NCBI GenBank assembly: GCA_019358835.1
Contig: JAHHIH010000001.1
Span: 186,001-250,000 of the forward strand
Origin: Tildeniella torsiva UHER 1998/13D
Lineage (GTDB): Bacteria; Cyanobacteriota; Cyanobacteriia; Phormidesmidales; Phormidesmidaceae
DNA: 64,000 bases
Direction of reading: 5' to 3'
Position numbers and translations under genes: made by a program. Below the pieces are notes generated by a model. That model saw only the letters and a list, made by a program, of their open reading frames with translations, made no database searches and was not told where the DNA came from. Of the stretch, positions 9,728-18,377 are shown in pieces; position 1 is the first letter of the stretch, and each line of letters starts with the position of its first letter.

Positions 9728-12700
9728 CCCGACCCGCCTTGCCCATTTCAGAGCAGCTGCGGCTGCAGGTGCTGCGATCGCACTACCTGCTCGACACCCC
9801 TGCCGAGACCGCCTACGACAACCTGGTGCAGTTGGCCGCCCACCTGTGCCAGGTGCCCATAGCCGTCATTAACCTAGTCGATGAGCACCGCCAGTGGTCT
9901 AAGGCCGCCGTGGGCCTAGAGCGGTTTGAAAGCCCCCGCCAGACCTCCTTTTGCACCCACGTGGTTGATAGCGATGCCCCCCTGGTAGTGCCCGACACCC
10001 ACCAGGATGCCCGCTTTGCCGACAACCCCTTTGTCGTGAGCCCGCCCCACCTGCGCTTCTACGCGGGCCTGCCGCTGAGGTCGCCCCTGGGGGTAACCCT
10101 GGGCACCCTGGCGGTGTTTGACCGGGTGCCCCGCACCCTCACCGCCGAGCAAATGACCCTGCTAGAGGCCCTGGCCCGGCAGGTCATGGCCCAGCTAGAG
10201 CTGCGCTTTGAGCACATTCACCATCGCCTCACCGCCCTGCGCCTGGCCGTGGCCCAGCAGTTTAGCCAGATGAACACCTGGCAGTTTTACATCGCCGAGA
10301 ACCGCCTACTGTGGACCGAGGGCATCTACCGGCTGACCGGCCTCACCGCCGACCGCTTTGACGAAACCCTGGAGGCCTTTGTAGCGCTGGTGCACCCCGG
10401 CGATCGCGACGCGGTCACCACCGCCCTGCTCCAAGCGGTGCAGGGCCAGCCCCTCGACCTAGAGCACCGGCTGGTGCGCCCCGACGGCGAAGTGCGCCAG
10501 GTGCGGCTCCAGGGCCAGAGCTTTGCCGGTGACAGCGCCTTTGCCCCCCTGCTGGTGGGCACCCTGCAAGACCTCACCGCCGACAAGCTGGCCCAGGCTC
10601 AGCAGCAGGCCCAGCAGCAAGCGCTGCGCTATGCCCACGACACTCTCAGCTTTCATATCCACAACTCCCCCCTGGCCGTGGTGGAGTGGGACTGGGCCTT
10701 TCGGGTTAGCCACTGGTCGCCCCAGGCCGCCGCCCTGTTTGGCTGGAGCGAAGCCGAGGTGCGGGGGCGGCACCCCGGCGACTGGCCCTTTGTCTACCCC
10801 GACGACGCCCCGGCCGTAGAGCAATGGATGGCCCAACTGCTCTACGGCGAGACCTGGCGCAACGTCAGCCACAACCGCAACCTGACCCGCAACGGCGCGG
10901 TGGTGCACTGCGAGTGGTACAACTCAGCGCGGGTCGACGACGATGGCAACCTAGTCTCAATTTTTTCGCTGGTGCTCGATGTCACTGAGCGGGTGCAGGC
11001 AGAGCAGTCGATCGCCGCTGGTCTGGCCCGAGAGCAGGCGGCTGGGGCCGCCCTGCTGCTGCGCAGCCGCGAGCTGCAGCAGGCCAACCAGCAGCTGCAC
11101 GAGAGCCGCGCCCTGGCCCGCATCGGCGGGCGGCTGGGGCGACTGGGGGGCTGGGCCGCCGATATTGGCCGCAACCAGGTGTACTGGTCAGAGGAAATCT
11201 TTCACATTCTAGAGTGGGAAAGCAACGATGCCCCCTCCCTAGAAAACGCCCTCGATCTCTACCCTCCCGAGCACCGCCAGCGGGTCAGTGCCGCCATTGC
11301 CACCTGTGCCCAAGCGGGCACCCCCTTTGACCTAGATGTCGAGCTGTATACCGCCACCGGGCGACGGTTTTGGGCCAGAGCCATGGGCGAAGCCGAGCGC
11401 AACGCCAAGGGCGACATTGTGCGGGTGATTGGGGCGTTTCAAGATATCTCTGCCCAAAAGCAGGCCGAGTCGGCCCTAGAGCGGTTTGCCACCCGCCTGC
11501 GCACCACCCTCGAAAGCATGACCGACGCCTTCTATCTGCTCGACGACCAGTGGCGCTTCACCTACCTCAACGCCGAGGCCGAGCGGGTGCTTAGGCGATC
11601 GTCAGGAGAGCTAATTGGCCAGGTGGTGTGGGAAACATTTCCTGGAGCGCAAGAGTCTCAGCTCTATAGCGAATATCACCGAGCGGTGCGCGACAATCAG
11701 TCGCGGCATTTTGAGATGTACTACGAGCCGCTGCACGAATGGTTCGACGTCAATGCCTATCCCTCCAGCGATGGCCTGGCGGTGTACTTTCGGGTAATTA
11801 GCGATCGCATTGCCCTCGAAGACCGGCTGCGCCAGGCCCAGCGCCTAGAGTCCCTAGGGCAGCTAACCGGCGGCGTGGCCCACGACTTCAACAACCTGCT
11901 CACCGTGATCATGGGCAATGCCGAACTGCTGGCCGAAACCCTCACCCCCGACTCGGCCCTGCGCCCCCTGGCTGAGATGGTCAGCAGCGCCGCCCAGCGC
12001 GGGGCCGAGCTCACCCAGCGGCTGCTGGCCTTTGCCCGCCGCCAGGCCCTCGACCCCAAACCCGTGGATGTCAACCAGCTAATTGCCACCATGACGGGCC
12101 TGCTGTGCCGCACCCTGGGTGAGCACATCAAAGTGGTGAGACTGCCCGCAGACGGTCTGTGGCCCGCCCTGGTAGATGCCGCCCAGCTCGAAAGTGCCCT
12201 GCTCAACCTCTGCATCAACGCCCGCGATGCCATGGCCCAGGGTGGCGAACTCACCCTTGAGACCAGCAACGTCTATCTCGACCAAGACTATGCCGACCAG
12301 CATGGGGAAGCGCAGCCGGGTCAGTACGTTCTATTGGCTGTCTCCGACAATGGCGTTGGCATTGCCCCAGAGCATCTGTCCCGCGTATTTGAGCCCTTTT
12401 TTACCACTAAAGAGGCAGGCAAGGGCACCGGGTTGGGGCTTAGCATGGTGTATGGTTTTGCCAAACAGTCCAACGGCCACATTGCGATTTATTCGGAATT
12501 GGGGCATGGCACTACCATCAGGCTGTATCTACCAAGATATTTCGGCACCCAGGAAGACGTACCCGAGAACGTAGTGATGACAGCCTCTGCCAGTGGTCAA
12601 GAAAAGATACTCTTGGTCGAAGATGATGACTTGGTGCGCAGCTATGTGCAAAATCAGCTAGAACAGCTGGGCTATCGCGTGACGGTGGCCAACAGTGGCC

Positions 12701-12963
12701 CGATCGCCCTGGAGATCATTCAGCAGCAGGCTGAAATTGATCTACTGTTTACCGACGTGATTATGCCTGGCGGCATGAGCGGCCGAGAACTGGCCGATGC
12801 CGCGCGACGACTGCGCCCCGACCTCAAAATTCTCTACACATCGGGCTACTCAGAGCAGGCCATTGTTCACCACGGCCGCCTCGACCCCGGCGTTAAGCTG
12901 TTGAGTAAGCCCTACCGCCGGGCCGATCTGGCCCAAAAGATTCGCGATGTGCTAGATGAATAG
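9724..12963 (+). CDS. Hybrid sensor histidine kinase 3: GAF, four PAS, HisKA, HATPase, REC
   Basis: 1,079 residues, apparently cytosolic. The N-terminal GAF (15-165) is the common type opening with a LLDTP-like motif and containing SFCTHVV. It is followed by PAS-like domains near 175-290, 305-425, 455-585 and 590-700; HisKA with His720 (GGVAHDFNNLL); HATPase about 815-935; and a receiver 955-1075 with Asp1011. The start ATG overlaps the upstream stop (ATGA), so kinases 2 and 3 are probably co-translated. The last two PAS domains resemble those before the kinase core of kinase 2 (YPSSDGLAVYF against YPSSEGLAVYF), pointing to duplication of the C-terminal half. Confidence 0.92.
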   Translation: MTRPALPISEQLRLQVLRSHYLLDTPAETAYDNLVQLAAHLCQVPIAVINLVDEHRQWSKAAVGLERFESPRQTSFCTHVVDSDAPLVVPDTHQDARFADNPFVVSPPHLRFYAGLPLRSPLGVTLGTLAVFDRVPRTLTAEQMTLLEALARQVMAQLELRFEHIHHRLTALRLAVAQQFSQMNTWQFYIAENRLLWTEGIYRLTGLTADRFDETLEAFVALVHPGDRDAVTTALLQAVQGQPLDLEHRLVRPDGEVRQVRLQGQSFAGDSAFAPLLVGTLQDLTADKLAQAQQQAQQQALRYAHDTLSFHIHNSPLAVVEWDWAFRVSHWSPQAAALFGWSEAEVRGRHPGDWPFVYPDDAPAVEQWMAQLLYGETWRNVSHNRNLTRNGAVVHCEWYNSARVDDDGNLVSIFSLVLDVTERVQAEQSIAAGLAREQAAGAALLLRSRELQQANQQLHESRALARIGGRLGRLGGWAADIGRNQVYWSEEIFHILEWESNDAPSLENALDLYPPEHRQRVSAAIATCAQAGTPFDLDVELYTATGRRFWARAMGEAERNAKGDIVRVIGAFQDISAQKQAESALERFATRLRTTLESMTDAFYLLDDQWRFTYLNAEAERVLRRSSGELIGQVVWETFPGAQESQLYSEYHRAVRDNQSRHFEMYYEPLHEWFDVNAYPSSDGLAVYFRVISDRIALEDRLRQAQRLESLGQLTGGVAHDFNNLLTVIMGNAELLAETLTPDSALRPLAEMVSSAAQRGAELTQRLLAFARRQALDPKPVDVNQLIATMTGLLCRTLGEHIKVVRLPADGLWPALVDAAQLESALLNLCINARDAMAQGGELTLETSNVYLDQDYADQHGEAQPGQYVLLAVSDNGVGIAPEHLSRVFEPFFTTKEAGKGTGLGLSMVYGFAKQSNGHIAIYSELGHGTTIRLYLPRYFGTQEDVPENVVMTASASGQEKILLVEDDDLVRSYVQNQLEQLGYRVTVANSGPIALEIIQQQAEIDLLFTDVIMPGGMSGRELADAARRLRPDLKILYTSGYSEQAIVHHGRLDPGVKLLSKPYRRADLAQKIRDVLDE

Positions 12964-13040
12964 GCCTGATTGGGCAGGCTTAGGGGTGAGTGGATAGGCG
13001 ATAGGGTCCTAGGGCCAGGACAACTAAAAAGCGGTAACGG

Positions 13041-14270
13041 ATGAGCGATCGCCGACTGTTGATTTTAGACGATGACCCCATGACAGGGGAGACGATTCAG
13101 CGGATTGCTGAATTTGCCGGGCTGGAGGTGCACTTTACCCCCGACCCAGGCCGGTTTTTTGATCTGCTCCACGAGTGGCGGCCCACCCACATTGCCCTCG
13201 ACCTGGTCATGCCCACCATGGACGGCGTGCAGGTGATGGCTCGCCTCGCGAAGCTGTCGTGCCGGGCCAAAATCATCATCACCAGCGGCGTGGGCAGCCG
13301 CGTACTCGACGCCGCCGGGCGCTCGGCGGTCGAGCACGGCCTCGACATTGCCGGAGTACTGGCCAAACCCTTTTCACCCGCCCAGCTGCGGGAGATGCTG
13401 CTGGGCCACATCTCCACCGGGCCACCGCCGCCACGAGCCATCGCTACCGCCCCAGCCGAGCCACCAGAAATTACGCCGACCGACCTCCACCAGGCCCTCG
13501 ATCGCCAGGAGTTTGTGCTGGCCTACCAGCCCAAGGTGCTCTGCACCACGGGCGAACTGGCCGGGGTTGAGGCGCTGGTGCGGTGGGCTCACCCCACCTA
13601 CGGTCTGCTGCCGCCGGGCCGGTTTATTCCCCTGGCGGAGAGCTGCGATCTGATCGACCCCCTCACCGACCAGGTGATCGATCAGGCCCTGGCCTGGTTT
13701 GGGCCGCTCTGTGCCGGGGCCACCCAGCTGTCGCCCACCACCTGCGATCGCCTCATGCTGTCGGTCAATATTTCGGCCCGCACCCTGGCCAACGGGGCGC
13801 TGTTTGAGCGCGTTCAGGAGCGCTGCCAGGCCCAGGGCGTTGACCCTGCTCGGCTGATCTTTGAACTCACCGAAACCAGCGCCATGGATGACCCCGTGGC
13901 CTCCCTCGATCTGCTCACCCGGCTGCGCATGATTGGCTTTCACCTCTCCATCGACGACTTTGGCACCGGATTTTCGTCGATGCTGCAGCTGGTGCGGCTG
14001 CCCTTCTCTGAAATTAAAGTTGACAAGTCCTTTGTGATGACGGCAATGACCTCCCCCGAGTCGCGCACCGTGGTGAAGTTTATCGTCGATCTGGGCCACA
14101 GCCTGGGGCTGCGCTGCACCGCCGAAGGGGTTGAAGACGCCGAAACCCTGGCCTACCTCACCGCCATAGGCTGCGATCTGGCCCAGGGCTACCACATTGC
14201 CCGTCCCCTGCCCGGCCACGATTTTTGGCCCTGGCTGGCCGCTCGCTCCCACACAGTCGCCCGCCTCTGA
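13041..14270 (+). CDS. Response regulator with EAL domain (predicted c-di-GMP phosphodiesterase)
   Basis: 409 residues: receiver 3-125 with the acidic pair in ILDDD, phosphoacceptor Asp54 (LDLVMP) and Lys in AKPFSP, then an EAL domain 148-400. Catalytic signatures are all visible: the EAL motif (VEALVRW), NIS, FELTET, IDDFGTG, the KVDKSF lysine, AEGVE and AQGYHIARPL. It should hydrolyse cyclic-di-GMP to pGpG, with activity set by phosphorylation. It lies 77 nt after hybrid kinase 3 in the same direction, which makes it the most likely output of the three kinases (inference from position). Confidence 0.93.
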   Translation: MSDRRLLILDDDPMTGETIQRIAEFAGLEVHFTPDPGRFFDLLHEWRPTHIALDLVMPTMDGVQVMARLAKLSCRAKIIITSGVGSRVLDAAGRSAVEHGLDIAGVLAKPFSPAQLREMLLGHISTGPPPPRAIATAPAEPPEITPTDLHQALDRQEFVLAYQPKVLCTTGELAGVEALVRWAHPTYGLLPPGRFIPLAESCDLIDPLTDQVIDQALAWFGPLCAGATQLSPTTCDRLMLSVNISARTLANGALFERVQERCQAQGVDPARLIFELTETSAMDDPVASLDLLTRLRMIGFHLSIDDFGTGFSSMLQLVRLPFSEIKVDKSFVMTAMTSPESRTVVKFIVDLGHSLGLRCTAEGVEDAETLAYLTAIGCDLAQGYHIARPLPGHDFWPWLAARSHTVARL

Positions 14271-14549
14271 GGCAGCCCGAACCCTATATCGCTGTGGCCA
14301 GCCTGGTTGAGATATTTCCCTTTATAACGCTCAAACGTTCAAACATTTTAAGGGTTTCTCAATGGCCTAGCCAACGTGACGACGGCTACCCCTGGCCCCG
14401 CGCTGTTTTCCCGCGCCCGCTAGCGCAGCTCATTAAACTACAGACTGTGAATCTCTGGGCAGCAGCGATCGCCCCCGAATATGTAAGGGCAATATAAAGA
14501 AAGCATGTAAGCTCACACGTTTGCATACAAATCGTCACACAGGCCCAGG
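14271..14549. other. Intergenic region between the EAL gene and the diguanylate cyclase
   Basis: 279 bp. An AT-rich stretch AACGCTCAAACGTTCAAAC lies near 14328-14346, and a possible -10 element AATATAAA near 14491. No convincing gene, terminator or -35 pair is seen. It is long enough to hold a separate promoter for the next gene. Confidence 0.4.
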
Positions 14550-17500
14550 ATGAATGACTTCACCGACGATGCTGAGCGGCTGGCAGCGGTGCAGCGGTAC
14601 CAAATCTTAGATACGCCGCCGGATGCGGCCCTAGACCGCATCACCGCTCTCGCGGCCCGACTGTTTCAGGTGCCGATCGCGCTAATTACGGTGGTCGATC
14701 GCAATCGCATTTGGTTTAAGTCGCGCTACGGGCTGGCCCTAGAGCAAATCGATCGAGAATCGGGGCTGTGCGCCTCGGCCATTTTTCAGAGCCAGGTCTA
14801 CGCCATTGCCGACGCCCGCCAAGACCCGCGCACACGGACAAATCCCCTAGTTCACAGCGAGTTTGGCCTCGGGTTTTACGCCGCCGCTCCCCTGGTGACC
14901 CCCGAGGGCTATACCCTCGGCACCCTGTGCATTATCGATCGCCAGCCCCGCCAGCTCACCGCTGACGAGGCCCAAACCTTAGTCGATCTGGCCGCCGTGG
15001 TAATGGATGAACTGGAGCTGCGGCAGCTCAATCAGGCGCTAGAGGCCAGTTCGGCGGTGCGCACCGCCGAACTGGCCGATCGCAACGCCGAGCTAGAGGC
15101 CAGCAACCAGGCCCTGCACATGAGCAACCAGCGCTTTCGCAACGCCTTTGACTATGCCGGTATTGGCATGTCGCTGACCAGCCTGGAGGGCCACTGGCTA
15201 GAGGTGAATCGCGCCCTCTGTGAAATTACCGGCTACACCGAGGCCGAGCTGCTGGCCATTAACTTTCAGTCCCTCACCCACCCCGACGATCTAGAGGCTG
15301 ACCTAGATCTCATGGGTCAGCTGCGGCGGCGCGAGATTCGCCACTACCACCTCGAAAAGCGCTATCGCCACAAGCAAGGCCACTGGACCTGGATTTTGCT
15401 CAGCTGCTCGCTGGTGTGCGACCTCCAGCACAAACCTCTGTACTTTGTGTCTCAAGTTCAAGATATCAACGGGCGCAAGCAGTCAGAACTGGCCCTACAC
15501 AAAAGCCAAACCATGCTGCTAGAGGCCCAGGCGATCGGCCACATCAGCAGCTGGGAGTACGACGTCGCCACCCAGACCATCACCTGGTCGGCCGAAAAAT
15601 TTCGCATTTTGGGGCGTGAGCCCGCCCTGGGCGAACCCAGCTTCGACGAACTGCTGCGGCTCTACCATCCCGAGGATGGCGACCGACTGCGCGAGATAGT
15701 GGAGCAAACCCTGACCACCGGCCAGCCCTACAGCCTGCGGCTGAAATGCACCCGTGGCGATGGGGCGATTCGCTACCTCGACCACCGGGGCCAGGCTGAA
15801 CGCAATGCCCAGGGCCGCATCGTTCGCCTGTTTGGCATTACCCAAGACATTACCGACCGCGTGCAGGCCGAGCGCGAGCTGCGCGAAATGAGCACCGCCC
15901 TCGCCCATGCCGTCGAAGGCATTTCTCGTCTAGACAACGCCGGGTGCTACCTCAGCGTCAACCAGGCCTACGCAGCCATGGTGGGCTATGCCCCAGAGGA
16001 ACTGGTGGGCCAACCCTGGCAAATAACCGTTCACCCTGACGATTTAGAGCCTGTCACCTTGGCCTACGAGCGCATGCTGGCGGAGGGCAAGGTGAACGTT
16101 AAAGCCCAGGGAGTTCGCAAAGATGGCTCGATTTTCCACAAGCAGCTGTTTCTGGTGACGGCCTACGACGACCAGCAGCAGCGCCAGGGGCACTACTGCT
16201 TTATGAAAGACATCAGCGAAAAAGCGCGGCTTGAGGCCGATCGCAAGCAAGCTGAAATTGCCCTGCAACAGGAATTAGAGCGCCTGTCCGAGGTTGTAGA
16301 TATCCAGCAAAAGGTCGCCCTGGTCAACCCTCACCTCGACCAGGTGATGACGGTGATCGCAGAGAGAGCTCTGTCGCTGACCCGAGCCGATGGGGCCGCC
16401 GTTGAGCTGATTGAGGGCACCGAGCTGGTGTGCCAGGCCGGCAGCGGCATTGCCCAAGACCATCTGGGCTGGCGATTGCCCTTGGCCAACAGTCTGGGTG
16501 GGCAGTGCCTCACCGAGGGTCGAGCGCTGTACTGTGCAGATATGGATCGCGAGGGATGGAACAAATCTTCTATTTTTCAGGCGCTGGGGCTGCGATCGGT
16601 GGTGGTAGTCCCTCTGACCTACCAGGCAGAACGGGTCGGCGTGATCAAAGTCTTCTCACTCCAGCCCAACGCCTTTACAGGGTCTGATCGGCAAACCCTT
16701 CAGCTAATGGCTGGTTTTCTGGCGGCCAGCCTGAACCTGGCCAAGGAGTTTGAGGCCAAAACCGCCCTGCTGCAAGACCTGCAAGACAGCGAAGAGCGCT
16801 ATCGTTCGGTGGTGGCGGCCCTCTCTGAGGGAGTCGCCGTGGTGCGGGCCGATGGCACCCTGCTCACCTGCAACGCCAGCGCGGCCAAGATTGTGGGTCT
16901 GCAAAGCTGGCAGATCGTGGGGCGATCGCTCGCCGACATGACCCTGACCTTTATCCAGGACGACGGTTCCCCCTGCCCCTACGACCACCACCCGGCCTGG
17001 ATAACCCTGCGCACCGGGCAGGCGGTCAACAATCGGGTGCTGGGCCTGGTTAAGCCCCACGGCACCACCTGGATTTCCTGCAACACTCGCCCCCTGCAGC
17101 ATCCCCACGACCCCCTGCCCTACGCGGTGGTGCTGTCGTTTACAGATATTACCGAACTCAGGCGATCGGAGGTGGCGGCCCTGCGGCGGCGGGCCGAGCA
17201 GGAGCGGCTGCTCAGCGAGATTGCCCAGCGCATTCGCCAAACCCTCGACCTGGAGGCGATTCTCACCACCACGGTGACTGAGGTACAGCAGTTTTTGCGC
17301 ACCGACCGGGTGATGATCTATCGGTTCGAGGCCGATGGCAGCGGCACGGTGATTGCCGAGGCCATGACGCCGGGGCTGCCCTCCCTGCTGGGTCAACGCA
17401 TCAAAACCACCGTCAACGAAAGTCACCTGGCGAGCTATCAACGGGGGGAGGTCAGAGCCTGTGCCGACATTCAGACCGAAGAGGCAATTTCCTGCCATGT

Positions 17501-18245
17501 GGATCAACTCACCCAGGCCAAGGCCAAGGTAATTGTGCCGATTGTGCAGAGCAATCACCTCTGGGGGATGCTGCTCGCCTACCACGGCCAAAGCCCCCAC
17601 CCCTGGGAGGCCTCGGAGCTAGACGTGCTGAAGCGGCTGGCCATTCAGCTGGCGATCGCGATTCAGCAGTCGCAGCTGTACCAGCACATTCAGACCGTGA
17701 ACCGCCAGCTCGAACACCTGGCCACCCACGACGGCCTCACCCAGGTGGCCAACCGCCGCAGCTTTGACATTTATCTTCAGCAGGAGTGGGGCCGTCTGCT
17801 GCGCGCCCAGGCTCCCCTGAGCCTGATTTTGTGCGACATTGACCACTTCAAACGCTACAACGACACCTACGGCCACCCCGCCGGGGATGTCTGTTTGCAG
17901 CAGGTGGCCCAGGCCCTAGAGCAGGTGGCCCAGCGCCCCGCCGACCTAGTGGCCCGCTACGGCGGCGAAGAGTTTGCCCTCGTGCTGCCTGACACCGATC
18001 GCGCCGGGGCCAAGGCGATCGCCCGCGCCATTCAGCAGGCCCTGGCCGAGCTAGCCCTGTACCACGGGGCCTCGCCCCTGGGTCAGCGCATTACCCTCAG
18101 CCTCGGCATTGCCAGCGTCATTCCAACGGTGGGTCAGAACGCGCAGACCCTGATCGACCAGGCCGATGCGGCTCTCTACAGCGCCAAGCAGCAGGGGCGC
18201 GATCGCTACTGCCTAGCGCCTGCCTGTAGCGGTCAAGCCACGTAA
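14550..18245 (+). CDS. Multi-sensor diguanylate cyclase with a cyanobacteriochrome-like GAF
   Basis: 1,231 residues with no kinase core. Order: GAF 8-165; PAS 190-315, 325-440 and 447-570; GAF 590-735; PAS 750-870; GAF 885-1050; GGDEF 1065-1225. The cyclase site is GGEEF (1138-1142), with an RxxD inhibitory site (RPAD) five residues before it, so it should make cyclic-di-GMP with product inhibition. The last GAF has features of bilin-binding cyanobacteriochrome domains: YRFEADGSGTVIAEA, then SCHVDQL with Cys982-His983 at the usual chromophore position, then VPI and the AIAIQQSQLYQ end. A second DXCF cysteine is absent. Light sensing is therefore plausible but unproven. Confidence 0.93.
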   Translation: MNDFTDDAERLAAVQRYQILDTPPDAALDRITALAARLFQVPIALITVVDRNRIWFKSRYGLALEQIDRESGLCASAIFQSQVYAIADARQDPRTRTNPLVHSEFGLGFYAAAPLVTPEGYTLGTLCIIDRQPRQLTADEAQTLVDLAAVVMDELELRQLNQALEASSAVRTAELADRNAELEASNQALHMSNQRFRNAFDYAGIGMSLTSLEGHWLEVNRALCEITGYTEAELLAINFQSLTHPDDLEADLDLMGQLRRREIRHYHLEKRYRHKQGHWTWILLSCSLVCDLQHKPLYFVSQVQDINGRKQSELALHKSQTMLLEAQAIGHISSWEYDVATQTITWSAEKFRILGREPALGEPSFDELLRLYHPEDGDRLREIVEQTLTTGQPYSLRLKCTRGDGAIRYLDHRGQAERNAQGRIVRLFGITQDITDRVQAERELREMSTALAHAVEGISRLDNAGCYLSVNQAYAAMVGYAPEELVGQPWQITVHPDDLEPVTLAYERMLAEGKVNVKAQGVRKDGSIFHKQLFLVTAYDDQQQRQGHYCFMKDISEKARLEADRKQAEIALQQELERLSEVVDIQQKVALVNPHLDQVMTVIAERALSLTRADGAAVELIEGTELVCQAGSGIAQDHLGWRLPLANSLGGQCLTEGRALYCADMDREGWNKSSIFQALGLRSVVVVPLTYQAERVGVIKVFSLQPNAFTGSDRQTLQLMAGFLAASLNLAKEFEAKTALLQDLQDSEERYRSVVAALSEGVAVVRADGTLLTCNASAAKIVGLQSWQIVGRSLADMTLTFIQDDGSPCPYDHHPAWITLRTGQAVNNRVLGLVKPHGTTWISCNTRPLQHPHDPLPYAVVLSFTDITELRRSEVAALRRRAEQERLLSEIAQRIRQTLDLEAILTTTVTEVQQFLRTDRVMIYRFEADGSGTVIAEAMTPGLPSLLGQRIKTTVNESHLASYQRGEVRACADIQTEEAISCHVDQLTQAKAKVIVPIVQSNHLWGMLLAYHGQSPHPWEASELDVLKRLAIQLAIAIQQSQLYQHIQTVNRQLEHLATHDGLTQVANRRSFDIYLQQEWGRLLRAQAPLSLILCDIDHFKRYNDTYGHPAGDVCLQQVAQALEQVAQRPADLVARYGGEEFALVLPDTDRAGAKAIARAIQQALAELALYHGASPLGQRITLSLGIASVIPTVGQNAQTLIDQADAALYSAKQQGRDRYCLAPACSGQAT

Positions 18246-18377
18246 ACCTTGTTCAAGCACAGCCAGATATCGGATCCCTGGGGAAGACTAACGATATAGC
18301 TGAACTGACCCGTATTTTTGGGGTTTCGCTTTTTATCTACATCCACTACATCCCATAACCCAATTTGGCCCCGGCCC

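Noticed and set aside
13374-14252. Long minus-strand open frame opposite the EAL gene (292 codons)
   Set aside because: Low-complexity translation (Gly, Gln, His, Val rich) typical of the antisense frame of GC-rich DNA; the plus strand has a clear EAL domain.
16704-17600. Minus-strand frame opposite the diguanylate cyclase (298 codons)
   Set aside because: Shadow of the GAF/PAS coding sequence, with no domain pattern.
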